Shown one piece after another: positions 50,121 to 60,303 of a stretch of 64,000 nucleotides of DNA. The notes beneath the pieces are model-generated. The model was not told the origin of the DNA. It saw nothing but the letters and a program-made list of their open reading frames with translations, and searched no databases. Location of the stretch: the NCBI GenBank assembly GCA_017871115.1, contig JAFCIZ010000001.1, forward strand, positions 3,267,501-3,331,500, given 5' to 3'. The position numbers were made by a program, and so were the translations under genes. Source of the DNA: Cunninghamella blakesleeana (taxonomy: Eukaryota > Mucoromycota > Mucoromycetes > Mucorales > Cunninghamellaceae). How positions within the stretch are numbered: the first letter of the stretch is position 1; each line of letters opens with the position of its first letter.

Positions 50121-51197
50121 TTAATATGTTCCAATTAATGGGTTTCCATTCGATATATAATTTAATAATCCCGCTAAACATCTTGAAAATTCTTTACGTT
50201 CGTTTGATTCAACAAGATCAAATATTTTTGTTCTTTTTAATGTAATTGCATGGTTGTGATGTAAAACAGGTTGACAATAAACATCTAATAAGTATTCTCT
50301 TGGAAATAATGCATGCCAAAATGATGCATATCTATGATTAAATTCTATTCCAAATGTTTCTTGATCTTTTATATCTTCACCTATATTTTTCCAATGTGAT
50401 TGTGCAAATGAAAGTGCTTCTGCGGCTTTCTGTGGAATTGTATTAAAATAGGCATCTAGTGTATCAGGTCTAGGAGAATATTCAAGAGGTTTAACTTCAA
50501 TCCAAATAAATGATGATGTCTGTTTATTTTCATCAACATGTACAATAGCGCCATCATTTCTAGCATTTCCCTTTACAGAACCAAGAATTTTAATTTGACG
50601 ATGTGCGTGTTTTGCAGAAGTATTAACGTAATCCCAACTGGGGTAATATTTTTTATGTAAATCCAATATATTTAAAAATGTTCTACATAAACTACCTGCA
50701 AAAGCTTGTGCTTCAACTTCTATTTTGTCACCTTCACCAGATGATGATGATAAATCTGAATCTGATCTTCTTCTACGTTCAAGTAAAACTATTAAATTAT
50801 TTAAACATGCAGCAATACCAGCTTTATTTTTTGAGCTAATGTTTGTATTACTGGTAAAAAATTTGTCCCAGTTATTATCATATAAATCGTCTCTATTCAT
50901 ATTCCAGAATAAATAAAATTTATCAGATAGTTCGTCATCATTCATCATAAATTCAATTGGTAATACATCTTTAATTTCCAAGTTGAGTACTGGAATTATA
51001 TGGAATGCCTGCATATGTGTATCAGTCCAATTACTACCGCTTTTTAAATTTTCATTTGTATCTCGTAAACTTATATTGTCCAAACGATGTAAATTTGGAT
51101 TCATTTCCCATATTTCTTTTGCACGTTTAATTTCAGGTCTGTCGTTAACATTAAATTTTAAATGACTTGGTAAGTTATTAATATTTTCGTTATTCAT
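50121..51197 (-). CDS. Intronless protein with PD-(D/E)XK-nuclease-like motif pattern, 358 aa
   Basis: A single complete ORF with an ATG at 51197, unlike the intron-rich genes around it. Residues 213-236 contain RNDGAIVHVD followed by SFIWIEVKP, giving D215 and E234-x-K236 on a beta strand, the D...ExK pattern of PD-(D/E)XK nucleases. An upstream helix has E160/E162 and a downstream helix carries Q256 and Q266 (PQKAAEALSFAQSHW), positions often conserved in this superfamily. The N-terminal 140 residues and the C-terminal HALFPREYLLDVY region are unassigned, and there is a low-complexity DSDLSSSS insertion. It may belong to the large fungal families in which such a fold precedes FunK1-type kinases or Crinkler-like modules. 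It lies between repeat copies at 49.6 and 51.4 kb. Nuclease activity is not proven. Confidence 0.75.
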   Translation of the reverse strand: MNNENINNLPSHLKFNVNDRPEIKRAKEIWEMNPNLHRLDNISLRDTNENLKSGSNWTDTHMQAFHIIPVLNLEIKDVLPIEFMMNDDELSDKFYLFWNMNRDDLYDNNWDKFFTSNTNISSKNKAGIAACLNNLIVLLERRRRSDSDLSSSSGEGDKIEVEAQAFAGSLCRTFLNILDLHKKYYPSWDYVNTSAKHAHRQIKILGSVKGNARNDGAIVHVDENKQTSSFIWIEVKPLEYSPRPDTLDAYFNTIPQKAAEALSFAQSHWKNIGEDIKDQETFGIEFNHRYASFWHALFPREYLLDVYCQPVLHHNHAITLKRTKIFDLVESNERKEFSRCLAGLLNYISNGNPLIGTY

Positions 51198-51360
51198 TTA
51201 TTATTATATTAATATTCAGTTTTTTTTTTGAAAATAAAAAAGAAAGAAAAAAAAAGAAATTTCATGATGTGGGATATTGATTTTTAAAACTCCGGTAAAA
51301 TTCTTGGCATGACTGTTGAGATTTACCAATTCCTAATTCTATATGTAAATGAAATAGTAT

Positions 51361-51648
51361 GATATATGTTTCTATATTAAAGAACTATTCATAATATAAT
51401 TAAATGTTGTATTTTTTTAAAAAAGAAACTTATATATTATAATTCTATATATTCAATGATATATTTTATATAATTTTAATAATTTTATATTATTTGGATT
51501 ATTTTAAAGATAAATGGTTTATTAGAAATTCGTGATTCACTCATAGTGTCAAGAGATAATCCGTTGATTATACGTAAAATCCGACATTCATGCTTATAGT
51601 TTCGATTCGAGAGTATTATATTTTATTTTTGGTATTATAAATGTTTAT
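51361..51648. repeat. Repeats A and B fused (288 bp)
   Basis: Repeat A (51361-51520) and repeat B (51516-51648) are joined with a 5-bp overlap GGTTT. The same two sequences are split by 703 bp at 48757-49752. The near-identity of the copies points to recent duplication or conversion. Confidence 0.93.
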
Positions 51649-51687
51649 TATAATTCATTTTTTAAAGGGAGAGGGGTAAAAAGATTA

Positions 51688-51730
51688 TCAGCTCAATGGT
51701 CGCCAGCCCAGAGGTTTTTGGTTCGGAGGT
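51688..51730 (+). other. tRNA-like or SINE-head-like fragment
   Basis: TCAGCTCAATGG resembles a Pol III A box, and 20 bases later GGTTCGGAGGT resembles a B box, with CCAGAGG between them as in tRNA-derived SINEs. No acceptor or T stems form, so it is not a functional tRNA. It stands 40 bp after repeat B. Confidence 0.3.
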
Positions 51731-52563
51731 TAAAAAATATTACCATTACAAACTTCATCCATCTGGGTAATAATATTTTTACAATGCTAGATATTTGCAT
51801 TATTAAAAATACAAAATTATGTACCCAAATTAAATCCATAAAAATTAACGTTAGGTTTTATGTATAGTTATTACAGTTATCTCTTGTGATTAATATTAAA
51901 TTATGGATTATTTATAATCCAAAGAAAAGTTCTTTACAAAAATTATACTAATTATATTATAAAATATATGTTTTTAAATTATAAACTTTTATTAAAAAAA
52001 TTATTGATTTTTAGTTATATTAAGAATAACTTTATACTAAAATATATATCTATGTTATCTAATACTGGAATTCAATAATTCAAAATATTATGGTTTTTCC
52101 ATATATCAATATTTTATATTTTGAATGATTTATATATTGTTTTATCTACAGCATTTTTCTTAAGGGTATGAAAAATGGCAGTTTTTTATGTAAAAATATT
52201 TACACGTATCTAGTTTAAACTATACCATCTGAAAAATACATGAATTATATCATTTCTTTGATTTCTACTTATTTATGATAATTGTCTTTTATTTTATATT
52301 TAAGATTAAAATCTATACAAGTTTTCATTTTAAAAATAAAAAATATAAAAATAGTTTACTAGTATGATAATGTTGGTAATTGTTTAAAAAATTACTTTCT
52401 AGGAAGTGAGTATTCCTCTGGATTATTAATTATTGTGTGACATAACCTTTAAACCCAAACACTTCTTTGTGTGAATAAATTGAATTTTTCCTTTTTTTTT
52501 ATTTTCCCTTCTTATTTTCTTTTTATTTTTTAAAAAAAAGATTGAATACAAAGAAAGGGTAAG

Positions 52564-52869
52564 ATGGCTACAGAAACTTGGGAAATTAAAAACATTTCAG
52601 TAGTACCAGTAGAGGGGACCAAAATATTTTGTCAAAATGAAGGTGATGATAAATGGGTTTTTGTCAGAAGTAATTATTATTATACTTTGTATGCTAAATT
52701 ATGGTGCAATAGTACAACTGAGTACTCAATAGAAATACCAAGATATGGTATTGGTGGCTTCAATGTTCCAGACGACTATAAACATAAGAAAATTGTTGTT
52801 GGAGTTAGTGCTAACAATGAAGATTGGCATTGGGTTAGACATGATTATCATACTGGTGCAACTACATGA
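52564..52869 (+). CDS. Orphan 101-aa protein, aromatic and strand-rich
   Basis: Single exon, ATG at 52564 after a promoter-like T-run/A-run. There is no signal peptide or membrane helix. Alternating hydrophobic and polar residues (WEIKNISVVPV, KWVFVRSNYYYTLYAKLWC, KHKKIVVGVSANNEDWHWV) and many Trp and Tyr suggest a small beta-sandwich, possibly a carbohydrate- or protein-binding fold. Codon use is ordinary and the frame is intact, so it is likely expressed. I do not recognise the family. Confidence 0.65.
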   Translation: MATETWEIKNISVVPVEGTKIFCQNEGDDKWVFVRSNYYYTLYAKLWCNSTTEYSIEIPRYGIGGFNVPDDYKHKKIVVGVSANNEDWHWVRHDYHTGATT

Positions 52870-54779
52870 GTAAAGTTTATAAAATTTTAAAACAATGTAA
52901 AAAATGAAGACAGTGTGAATTTAAAATAATTAAAATAAAACTTTATGGTTTATGAAAATAATAATTAAAAAAATGGCACATAAATAAAATAAAACCTTTA
53001 TTATTTAACATTATTATAAAAAAATTAAAATATATAAATGATTGAATAAAAGTAAATGATTTAAAGTTGGAATTCCAAACTATTATTATTACACTTCGTT
53101 TATGATACTGGTTGTTGCAGTCGTTCTTTATTTATTTAACCAAACTTTATACTGAGTTTAAAATTAGTTGCATAAATAAGTAATTTTTTTTTTAATTTTT
53201 TTCCGTTTTTTTTTTCTCTTCTTATCTTATCTTTGGATGAGTACCAATGTAATAATATATATATATATGTATATATAAAGATAAAAGAGAGAAAAGGGTA
53301 TAAACAACAATTTTAATCCAGTGCTATAATACGATAATACTTTGTAAAGTACTCGGATTACATAATATAAAATAACATTGAATCGCAAGACCTCATCTTA
53401 TAAAACCATCTGGGAACAACTATGATAAAAGTTTACATTGTTAATGATGAGAAAATGCTGGATTTCATGTATATAGTTACTATGATTACATCTTTGAATT
53501 AAAAGTAAATCATAAATCATAAATAATCCAAAAAATAATCAATTATAAAACTATGTAGATTTAATTATAAAGTATATGTTTTTACATTATATAAATTTAT
53601 TTTTTAAAAAAAAACATTAATCTTTTGTAACTATATATGTTAAATGATATAATATTTATAATTTTAAAAGTTGTATATTAATTAAAATACTTAGAAACAA
53701 ATGATCTATTAAAAATTCATTATTTAAAAAAATCTCAAAGGTAATCCTAATGTCACGTATAAAATCCAATACATAGGTTTATAGAATAATGTTTAAAACA
53801 TACTGTATATTTTTGGTAATGTAAAAGCATTTCGCAAATAATTTCTTTTAAAAAAGTGTATTATATAAAAAATATTTCATTAATCATGAGAAAAGTATAT
53901 AGGTATAAAGGAATTGAAAAAATAAAATAAATGTACCTCGTTACTAGTAAAAATAGTAATAGGAATTTTCGTAGAACTGAATTAAAAGAGTGTTGAATAT
54001 AATGAACATGATAAATATTAACTATATTAAAATGAATTACACTAGATGGTTATATATAACTTAAGGTCATAAAACAGAGGATATTATACCAATATCAACT
54101 AATAAACTTCAGAAAAAGAAATTGAAAACACACTAGTTTATGATAATGACTATATTAGCAAAGTTTATAAATATGCATGTAAAAAAGGTATTAAGTTTAG
54201 AGAAAAATGAAAGTTTTTCACTTTTTTGCTTTTTTTTATATTTTATGAAAATCTTTTTTTTATTTATAAAATGTCGTAAGATGAAAAGTGAAAGTAAATA
54301 CAAGGCATAATTATGTATATATTCAAAATAGATAACAAATAAGGGTATCCGAATTCATTGTATGAAAAAGTTTTAAATTATCTTGAAATTGATGAAGTTT
54401 TGAACACACAAGTAATCAAAATACTGAATAAAGAAAGAAAGAAATATACGTTTAATAGTAAATTCATTAAACACAACATACAGAAACAACAATAAAAAAT
54501 AAAACAAAATGATAATAATTGTAATATAGCTACTATAATGAAATGGAATATACAGTTTTTGGCAGTACGCTTTAAGTTTTTTGAAATAATAATTCCGCAG
54601 CATTTTCTTTTTTGATCCCACTATGTCTATATATGGCATTTATACACATATAGACTACTCCTAATGATATAAAAATGCATATTGAAGAGAAAAATGAAAT
54701 ATACAATAATATTACATTGAGAGGAAAGTAAATAAATGAATAAACTCAACTTGATAGAAAAATAATATCATTTAGTTGG

Positions 54780-54813
<34 letters not shown>

Positions 54814-56109
54814 ACGGATAGAACTAGCAATTTATAATAATAGTAATTATTGAGGAAGGATGAAAAAGACAAGTATCCATCTATTCGTCATAAAGCAGGT
54901 AATGTATTCATAAGAGAGTAAAGCATAAAATGAAGGTAACTTTATTATAATTGTCATTAATATCTTTCTAATATATATTGCAATAACAATTCAACAGCCA
55001 GCTATGAATATAAAAGATAACATCATGGCATTCAATCAAAATTAAAATACAGAAGAAAAAAAACCATCAGGTGATTAAATTTATATATAAGTCAAGAAGA
55101 GGATTTCCAGGAAAACTAAAGAAAAATAGCCCAATGATCTACCACTTAGCACAGCCAACAGTTTAAATAAAAAACGGCCAAAGTATTTGTAATCAATGAA
55201 TAATATTAAATAATAATATAGTTGAGATAAACATCTATACTTTAAAGTCTTGTGGAATTTTAATAAAATAATTTCAATGGTCAGTTTTTATGGTGTATAC
55301 AATCACAACCAATATTATTTATTTGTGAAGATTTTATTCAAGGTCAAGTAAGGTTGGGTATTATAAAAATTATAATAATGATTTTGTTATTAGTATATTA
55401 CTTTTTTTATATAATATATATTTATGATATACGATAGCGTCAATACCAGACGTCAATCAATTAGTCATGCCAAGGTATTCTTCGCCTCCTCGATCAAATG
55501 ATCTTGTCATCAAAGAATCAAACACAAACACTATATAAGGTCATGGGATGAACAAAGTGTTGAATGATGATTTTGGGAGGTAAGAAAAAAAAAAACCACC
55601 AGTATTTTATTTTATTCAAAAAAGCATAATACAGTATACGCTTTTTTTTTATGTGTTCATTTATTATTAAAACTAAGCAATTATATATATATATATATAT
55701 ATAGTATTTAACTACCAATAGAAAAAATATATAAATCATATCATTTTTTTTTATATTTTATATTTATATTCATATATACAAGAGATAGTAATAATAAAAA
55801 CATTATCGTAAATTTATTATGAAAGCATAATATTATTTTGTAGTATGAAGATTTTTTAAACTTATAAATTTCATGTGAATATAACTTGTGTAACTTTAAT
55901 TTTTTTTTTCAAACTCTTTTCCTTTTTTTTTTTTTTCCTTTATATTTTTTTTAAAAACATATACTAATTCATATATCAACACATAAAGTATATAAAATAT
56001 TTATATATTGTATATTTATTTAAATAGCTGTATCCATTCCATTCGTTTATAATATCAATAATAATAATAGTAATAATAGTAAAGTAATAATAAATCTACT
56101 TTAAGCAAG
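52870..56109. other. 3.2-kb gene-free part of the island
   Basis: No ORF above noise. A degenerate A+B repeat lies at about 53540-53835. AT dinucleotide runs occur at 54783-54811 and 55682-55703. At 55085-55160 one frame reads SRRGFPGKLKKN, and near 55465 NQLVMPRYSSPP, which could be fragments of a decayed transposase, but this is weak. The last 250 bp are T-rich and form the promoter of the gene at 56110. Confidence 0.5.
53540..53835. repeat. Degenerate third copy of repeats A+B
   Basis: The sequence from 53703 (CTATTAAAAATTCATTATTT...GGTAATCCTAATGTCACGTATAAAATCCAATACATAGG...) follows repeat B in order with many substitutions, and 53565-53700 resembles repeat A (AAGTATATGTTTTTACATT...). A and B are contiguous here, with no 703-bp segment. 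Confidence 0.5.
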
Positions 56110-56865
56110 ATGACAACAAAACCATTAGCAATAGAGATTAACGATAAATACAATATTGAACACCCATCACCACCACCATCACCACCACCTATTCATAAGC
56201 TATATACAGAAAGTTCAACTTATAGATATACAAATTACCATTATAATCACACCAACCCTAGTGGTAATAGCTATAATAATAATAAACCACCTTTATTAGT
56301 ACCCAAAGCATCAGATCTGCCACCTTCTCTTAATGAGGATCCTAAAGATAAAAAACAAGGTCCTGTTTATAAATATTCCAAAAAGTTTTTTATTTATTTA
56401 TTAAAACAGCTTGTGAAAAAGAAAAATTTAACTTTGGCCATCAATTTAATGCACCAAGTATGGCGGGCTAGATTTTTCATTATGAAGAATCTGCAGTATT
56501 TTAAACACTTTGTTACCACTTATCCATGGATGACAGAAGGGAAGTTATTAACCACTAGTTTATTAAAATTAAGTCGACTCCTTTTCATTCTTATTAAAAA
56601 GGAACAAGGTCAAATTTTAAAACGAATTGTGGATCACAGTGCTAATGATATTAATGCTGTAAGCCAACTCCAATATCAGCCCACTTTATCGGACTTGAAA
56701 CTACTGGTGTCTTTATTACAATTAAGATTTACAGAATTATATAAAATATGTTTCAAATACATCATAAAAATGATCAAACATTTCGGTAGTTGGGATTCCA
56801 TCATCTTTTTTGTCAGTTCACTTGCGTTAACCAACTCAATTACTAATTCATTAAGTCATTTTTAA
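56110..56865 (+). CDS. Orphan 251-aa protein with a helical basic C-terminal domain
   Basis: Single exon, ATG at 56110. Residues 1-85 are Pro-, Asn- and Tyr-rich and disordered. Residues about 90-251 are predicted almost all helical, with many Lys/Leu (KFFIYLLKQLVKKKNLTLAINLMHQVW, TTSLLKLSRLLFILIKKEQGQILKRI, DLKLLVSLLQLRFTELYKI, WDSIIFFVSSLALTNS). The segment near 150-165 and the last helix are the most hydrophobic. The layout could suit a membrane-associated helical bundle such as PEX11-like proteins, but no motif confirms that. Confidence 0.7.
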   Translation: MTTKPLAIEINDKYNIEHPSPPPSPPPIHKLYTESSTYRYTNYHYNHTNPSGNSYNNNKPPLLVPKASDLPPSLNEDPKDKKQGPVYKYSKKFFIYLLKQLVKKKNLTLAINLMHQVWRARFFIMKNLQYFKHFVTTYPWMTEGKLLTTSLLKLSRLLFILIKKEQGQILKRIVDHSANDINAVSQLQYQPTLSDLKLLVSLLQLRFTELYKICFKYIIKMIKHFGSWDSIIFFVSSLALTNSITNSLSHF

Positions 56866-57844
56866 AAAATAAATAAATAATTAGACATCATTTTTTATGC
56901 ATTATCCATTATAATTATTATTCATTTCTTTCCATTATTAATTATTATTATTATTATTTAATATCTTCCTAATAATTTTTAAACCAATGAGTTTTTATTT
57001 TTTTATAGTTAGTTTAAATTATTTTATTTTAATTTGCTTATTTATTTATATAATATATATTGGTTATAGTTTCTATAATAAATGTGGTATAGCGACATGT
57101 TTATTGGTTAAAAACAAGATTATACTAGTAAACTCAAAATACAAGTGACCCACGCCTTTTATTTCTAACCCCTATATAAGTTATACTACGTAATTTATAC
57201 ATTCTCTTTCCTTTTTTAGTTTGAACGCCTCTTTAATCATTTTGAAGTACAGATTAGATATAATCGATATATATTATATATTCATTACCAAAAACTAAAA
57301 AAAAAATAACCAAGGGATCAACATTCATTTACACTGTATGATGATAATAATAATAATACTAGTTTCATTATTATCAAACTATATTAATAATAGAACAAAA
57401 CTAAAAACTAAAACGTTTATTAAGATATATTAGATGAAGATCATCTATTTATATGACCTCGTGGTCTCACACTGAATGCAATACAAGTATAACAAACAAA
57501 AAAAAAAAAAAAGGTTTATAAAGAAAGAGAGATAATGCATAAAAAAAATAAATGACCATAAAATCTGGATCGAAATAATAAAAAAATAAAATGATGGTTT
57601 TTTTTTGAAATCCGCTTATAGTTTAGCCAAAAAGAGATATATATAAGACACCCGGGCCGGCTGATTGACCAAAAGAAGTGAACTGGTTACACTATTTATG
57701 TCATTGTTCATTAATCAAAAAGGTATAAAAAGAAAAAAAACATTTTGACATTTCTTTCTCTTTTTTCTCTCTTTTAATTAAAAAATAACATTTTATATTA
57801 TCTGAATTAACAAACACTTTTTATTATATCTAAATTATCTAAAA
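56866..57844. promoter_or_regulatory. Intergenic region upstream of the 80-aa gene
   Basis: 979 bp. A GC-rich patch ACCCGGGCCGGCTGATTGACC (57650-57670, containing the palindrome CCCGGG) lies 180 bp before the ATG and stands out from the AT-rich background, so it is a candidate regulatory site. GACCTCGTGGTC at 57454-57465 is an imperfect palindrome. A C/T-rich leader (57748-57775) follows. Confidence 0.45.
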
Positions 57845-58087
57845 ATGACTTCTACTTCAAAAAATAACTTTTTACAAAAATTCTTTAAAAAAACCTCAGT
57901 TACACCTCAAGAAACAATGAAAACTATTCCTCATTATAATAATAACCCAATGATCTTTGGTAAACATTTAAATGACCCTATGCGTATATCTGATCGCCCC
58001 GATATGGTGGGCCATTTTCACGACCCTATGAGTATTGGTAAACATACTACAGCTGTCGGTCGCGATGTAACTCATACTGGTGCTTAA
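57845..58087 (+). CDS. Small orphan protein with an internal repeat, 80 aa
   Basis: Single exon, ATG at 57845 after an A-rich leader. The first 20 residues are basic (FLQKFFKKTS). Two related segments follow: FGKHLNDPMRIS and HFHDPMSIGKHT, both built on GKH and DPM, then GRDVTHTGA. There is no signal peptide or membrane segment. It is hydrophilic and His-rich, like stress-induced small fungal proteins. Codon use is good, and a GC-rich promoter patch lies upstream. The family is not recognised. Confidence 0.65.
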   Translation: MTSTSKNNFLQKFFKKTSVTPQETMKTIPHYNNNPMIFGKHLNDPMRISDRPDMVGHFHDPMSIGKHTTAVGRDVTHTGA

Positions 58088-58467
58088 AAAAAATTCTTTT
58101 TTAATTTTTTTTATATATATAATTTATTTATATGATATCCTTATTTTGTATATATATTTATTATATTTTTATTATTTTCAAGTTATTTAATTTTTTTTTA
58201 TTACTATTATTATTATTTTATTATTACCTATATTATATCCACCAAACTTATTCCTATCTGAATATTTTACACTCCACTATATTATTTGTATATATAGTTA
58301 TATATAATTGATCATCCTTTCATCAAACCCTTCTCTTCCTCCTCCCTTTATACTTTCTTTATTTTTTTATATATAGTATTATTATTTCTATTTTTTATTA
58401 TTTTTTTATTTTTTTTATTTTTTTATTTTTTTATTTTTTATTATTAAATTTATTTATAGTATATCTG

Positions 58468-58502
<35 letters not shown>

Positions 58503-60303
58503 TGTATCAAGGGAGGGGGGGAAACAATTAATGAATTATTAGAGAGTCTGTAAAAAAAAACATAAAAGTTATTTTTTAAGAGAGAAAGTACATGATAAGA
58601 TAAGATGTTAAATGTTAAAAAAAGGAAATCTTATTGTATATTCTTTTCTTTAGGTTTCCTAAAAAAGATAATCTTTACTTTACTTTTTATCTATCAATAC
58701 TTGATAGGAAAAGAAATAATAATATAAGAATATGACTTTGATAGCTTTCATATATTTTATTTTTTTTTGTTTTGCTTTTTTAAATGAGCTAATCATATGA
58801 ATTAACATTTGATTCATTTCAAATGGACTGTAGATTAGGCATATCATGTTATATATTTGAAACTCAGCTTTTATAAACGATTGATTTATAATATTTCTTG
58901 AGAAAGAGGTGTTAAATTGCGGTAAATCAAGTATAAAAAACGCCATTGATATTTACTTTGTAAAGAGATCAATTAATCATTGGATTCATCTTATTGTTTG
59001 GTTATCTTGATTTAAAAAACCTTGTGATTGTTTATTTTGTTTTTTTTTTTCCCATCTTTCTCCATAACCCCATAATCTTTATTCTTGGTCCTAGATATTT
59101 ATATACCTGGTAATATATTTCATTTGATTTGATCAATTATCATGCTGTTTTTATATATGCATATTATGTAGCTTATCTGTCGATGACAGTGTGATTTTCC
59201 CAAAGTAAAAAAAAAAAAAAACAAAGCATATTTTCCAGTTGTTTGTATCCCTTCGCATTTCTTTTTTATTAAAAAAAATAAATAACTGTTGAATTCAAGG
59301 AAATTCTGTATGTAATAATAAAAATAATGAGAAAATATAATATTTATTTAATTAATCACAAGTTTATTTTTCTTTTTCCAAGCAGTATAGCTATATTTAA
59401 TAAATAATATAACTCTATTGTTCCAAGTATGCATATTGTCTCATATTATATGTACAAACTTGTTGGGCTAATTGATATCAGTAAATATTGGTTGTAAAGA
59501 GACAAGTGTAAAAAATATGGAGCTAATAGCACGCTTTTAATAGTACAAATAATAATTATTTTCAATTATACATTTTTATAAAATCTATTAGTTCATGTTT
59601 ATTCAAAGAGAAACCAAAGATAACTTTTTCATAATAAAAAGAATCAAAAGAGAGAAAGCTTATGTTTATTTAAAACCCCGTTACGAAATGTTGCTAGTAT
59701 GGCAAAAAAAAATCCTACAAATTTCGGGAAATCACGAAACTACGAAATTTTTTAAGTGGCAGTAGCTTTATCTACTCATAATTTAAAATTAACTGCTATA
59801 GTAAACTTGTTTTATTTAATTAAAATAGAAAAAGGAAAAAAAAAAAAAAAGAACCAACCAGATATTTTATTTTTTAACCTATCTAAAAATTTACTCGATT
59901 TTTTTTTATTTTAATTCATTACACATTTTTTTTGACAGTTGTCCAATTTACCTATTTTATTAATTCTTGAACTACCCTACCTGTATAAATTGATTTTTAT
60001 TTACCCTCTTTTATTTAATTATTTTCTTCTCTTTTTTTGATTATAGTTTTATTTTAATACAACTGTTCAAAATTTTGGGTGGGCTGACCTTCAATTGTTT
60101 GAATTTTCAGTAACTGGCATTAGCGTAGCTAGAAATATAAAATTTTTTAAACCTCGTTTTTTTTTTTTCTAGCTTTCTCTTTTCTTTTCTACCTCTTTTT
60201 TATATATATATATTTATATACTTATTAATATTACTATAAATATTAATAATCTTTCATTGACATTCCTTAAAAAAAATATTAATATATTGAAAAAGCTGCA
60301 AAT
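58088..60303. other. 2.2-kb gene-free stretch upstream of UBA2
   Basis: Repeated TTTTTTATTT runs (58360-58450) and a 20-bp T-run joined to a 14-bp A-run (58470-58502) follow the small gene. Later parts are AT-rich without a supported ORF. A frame on the minus strand at 58680-58946 has no domain. The UBA2 promoter occupies the right end with a CTAGCTTTCTC pyrimidine stretch near 60170. Confidence 0.5.

Larger units (their letters stand above)
51198..52563. other. Repeat-containing intergenic region of the island
   Basis: 1.37 kb. It holds the fused A+B repeat, a tRNA-like fragment (51688-51730), A-like degenerate sequence around 51930-52070, and, just before the next gene, a T-run joined to an A-run (52494-52540). 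No ORF. Confidence 0.65.

Noticed and set aside
54373..54639. 88-aa minus-strand ORF in the island
   Set aside because: AT-driven hydrophobic composition; no homology that I can name.
55085..55510. Possible decayed transposase fragments
   Set aside because: Only two short suggestive peptides in different frames; too weak to annotate as an element.
58680..58946. 88-aa minus-strand ORF in the gene-free stretch
   Set aside because: Low-complexity Lys/Tyr/Phe end, no recognisable domain or promoter; indistinguishable from chance.
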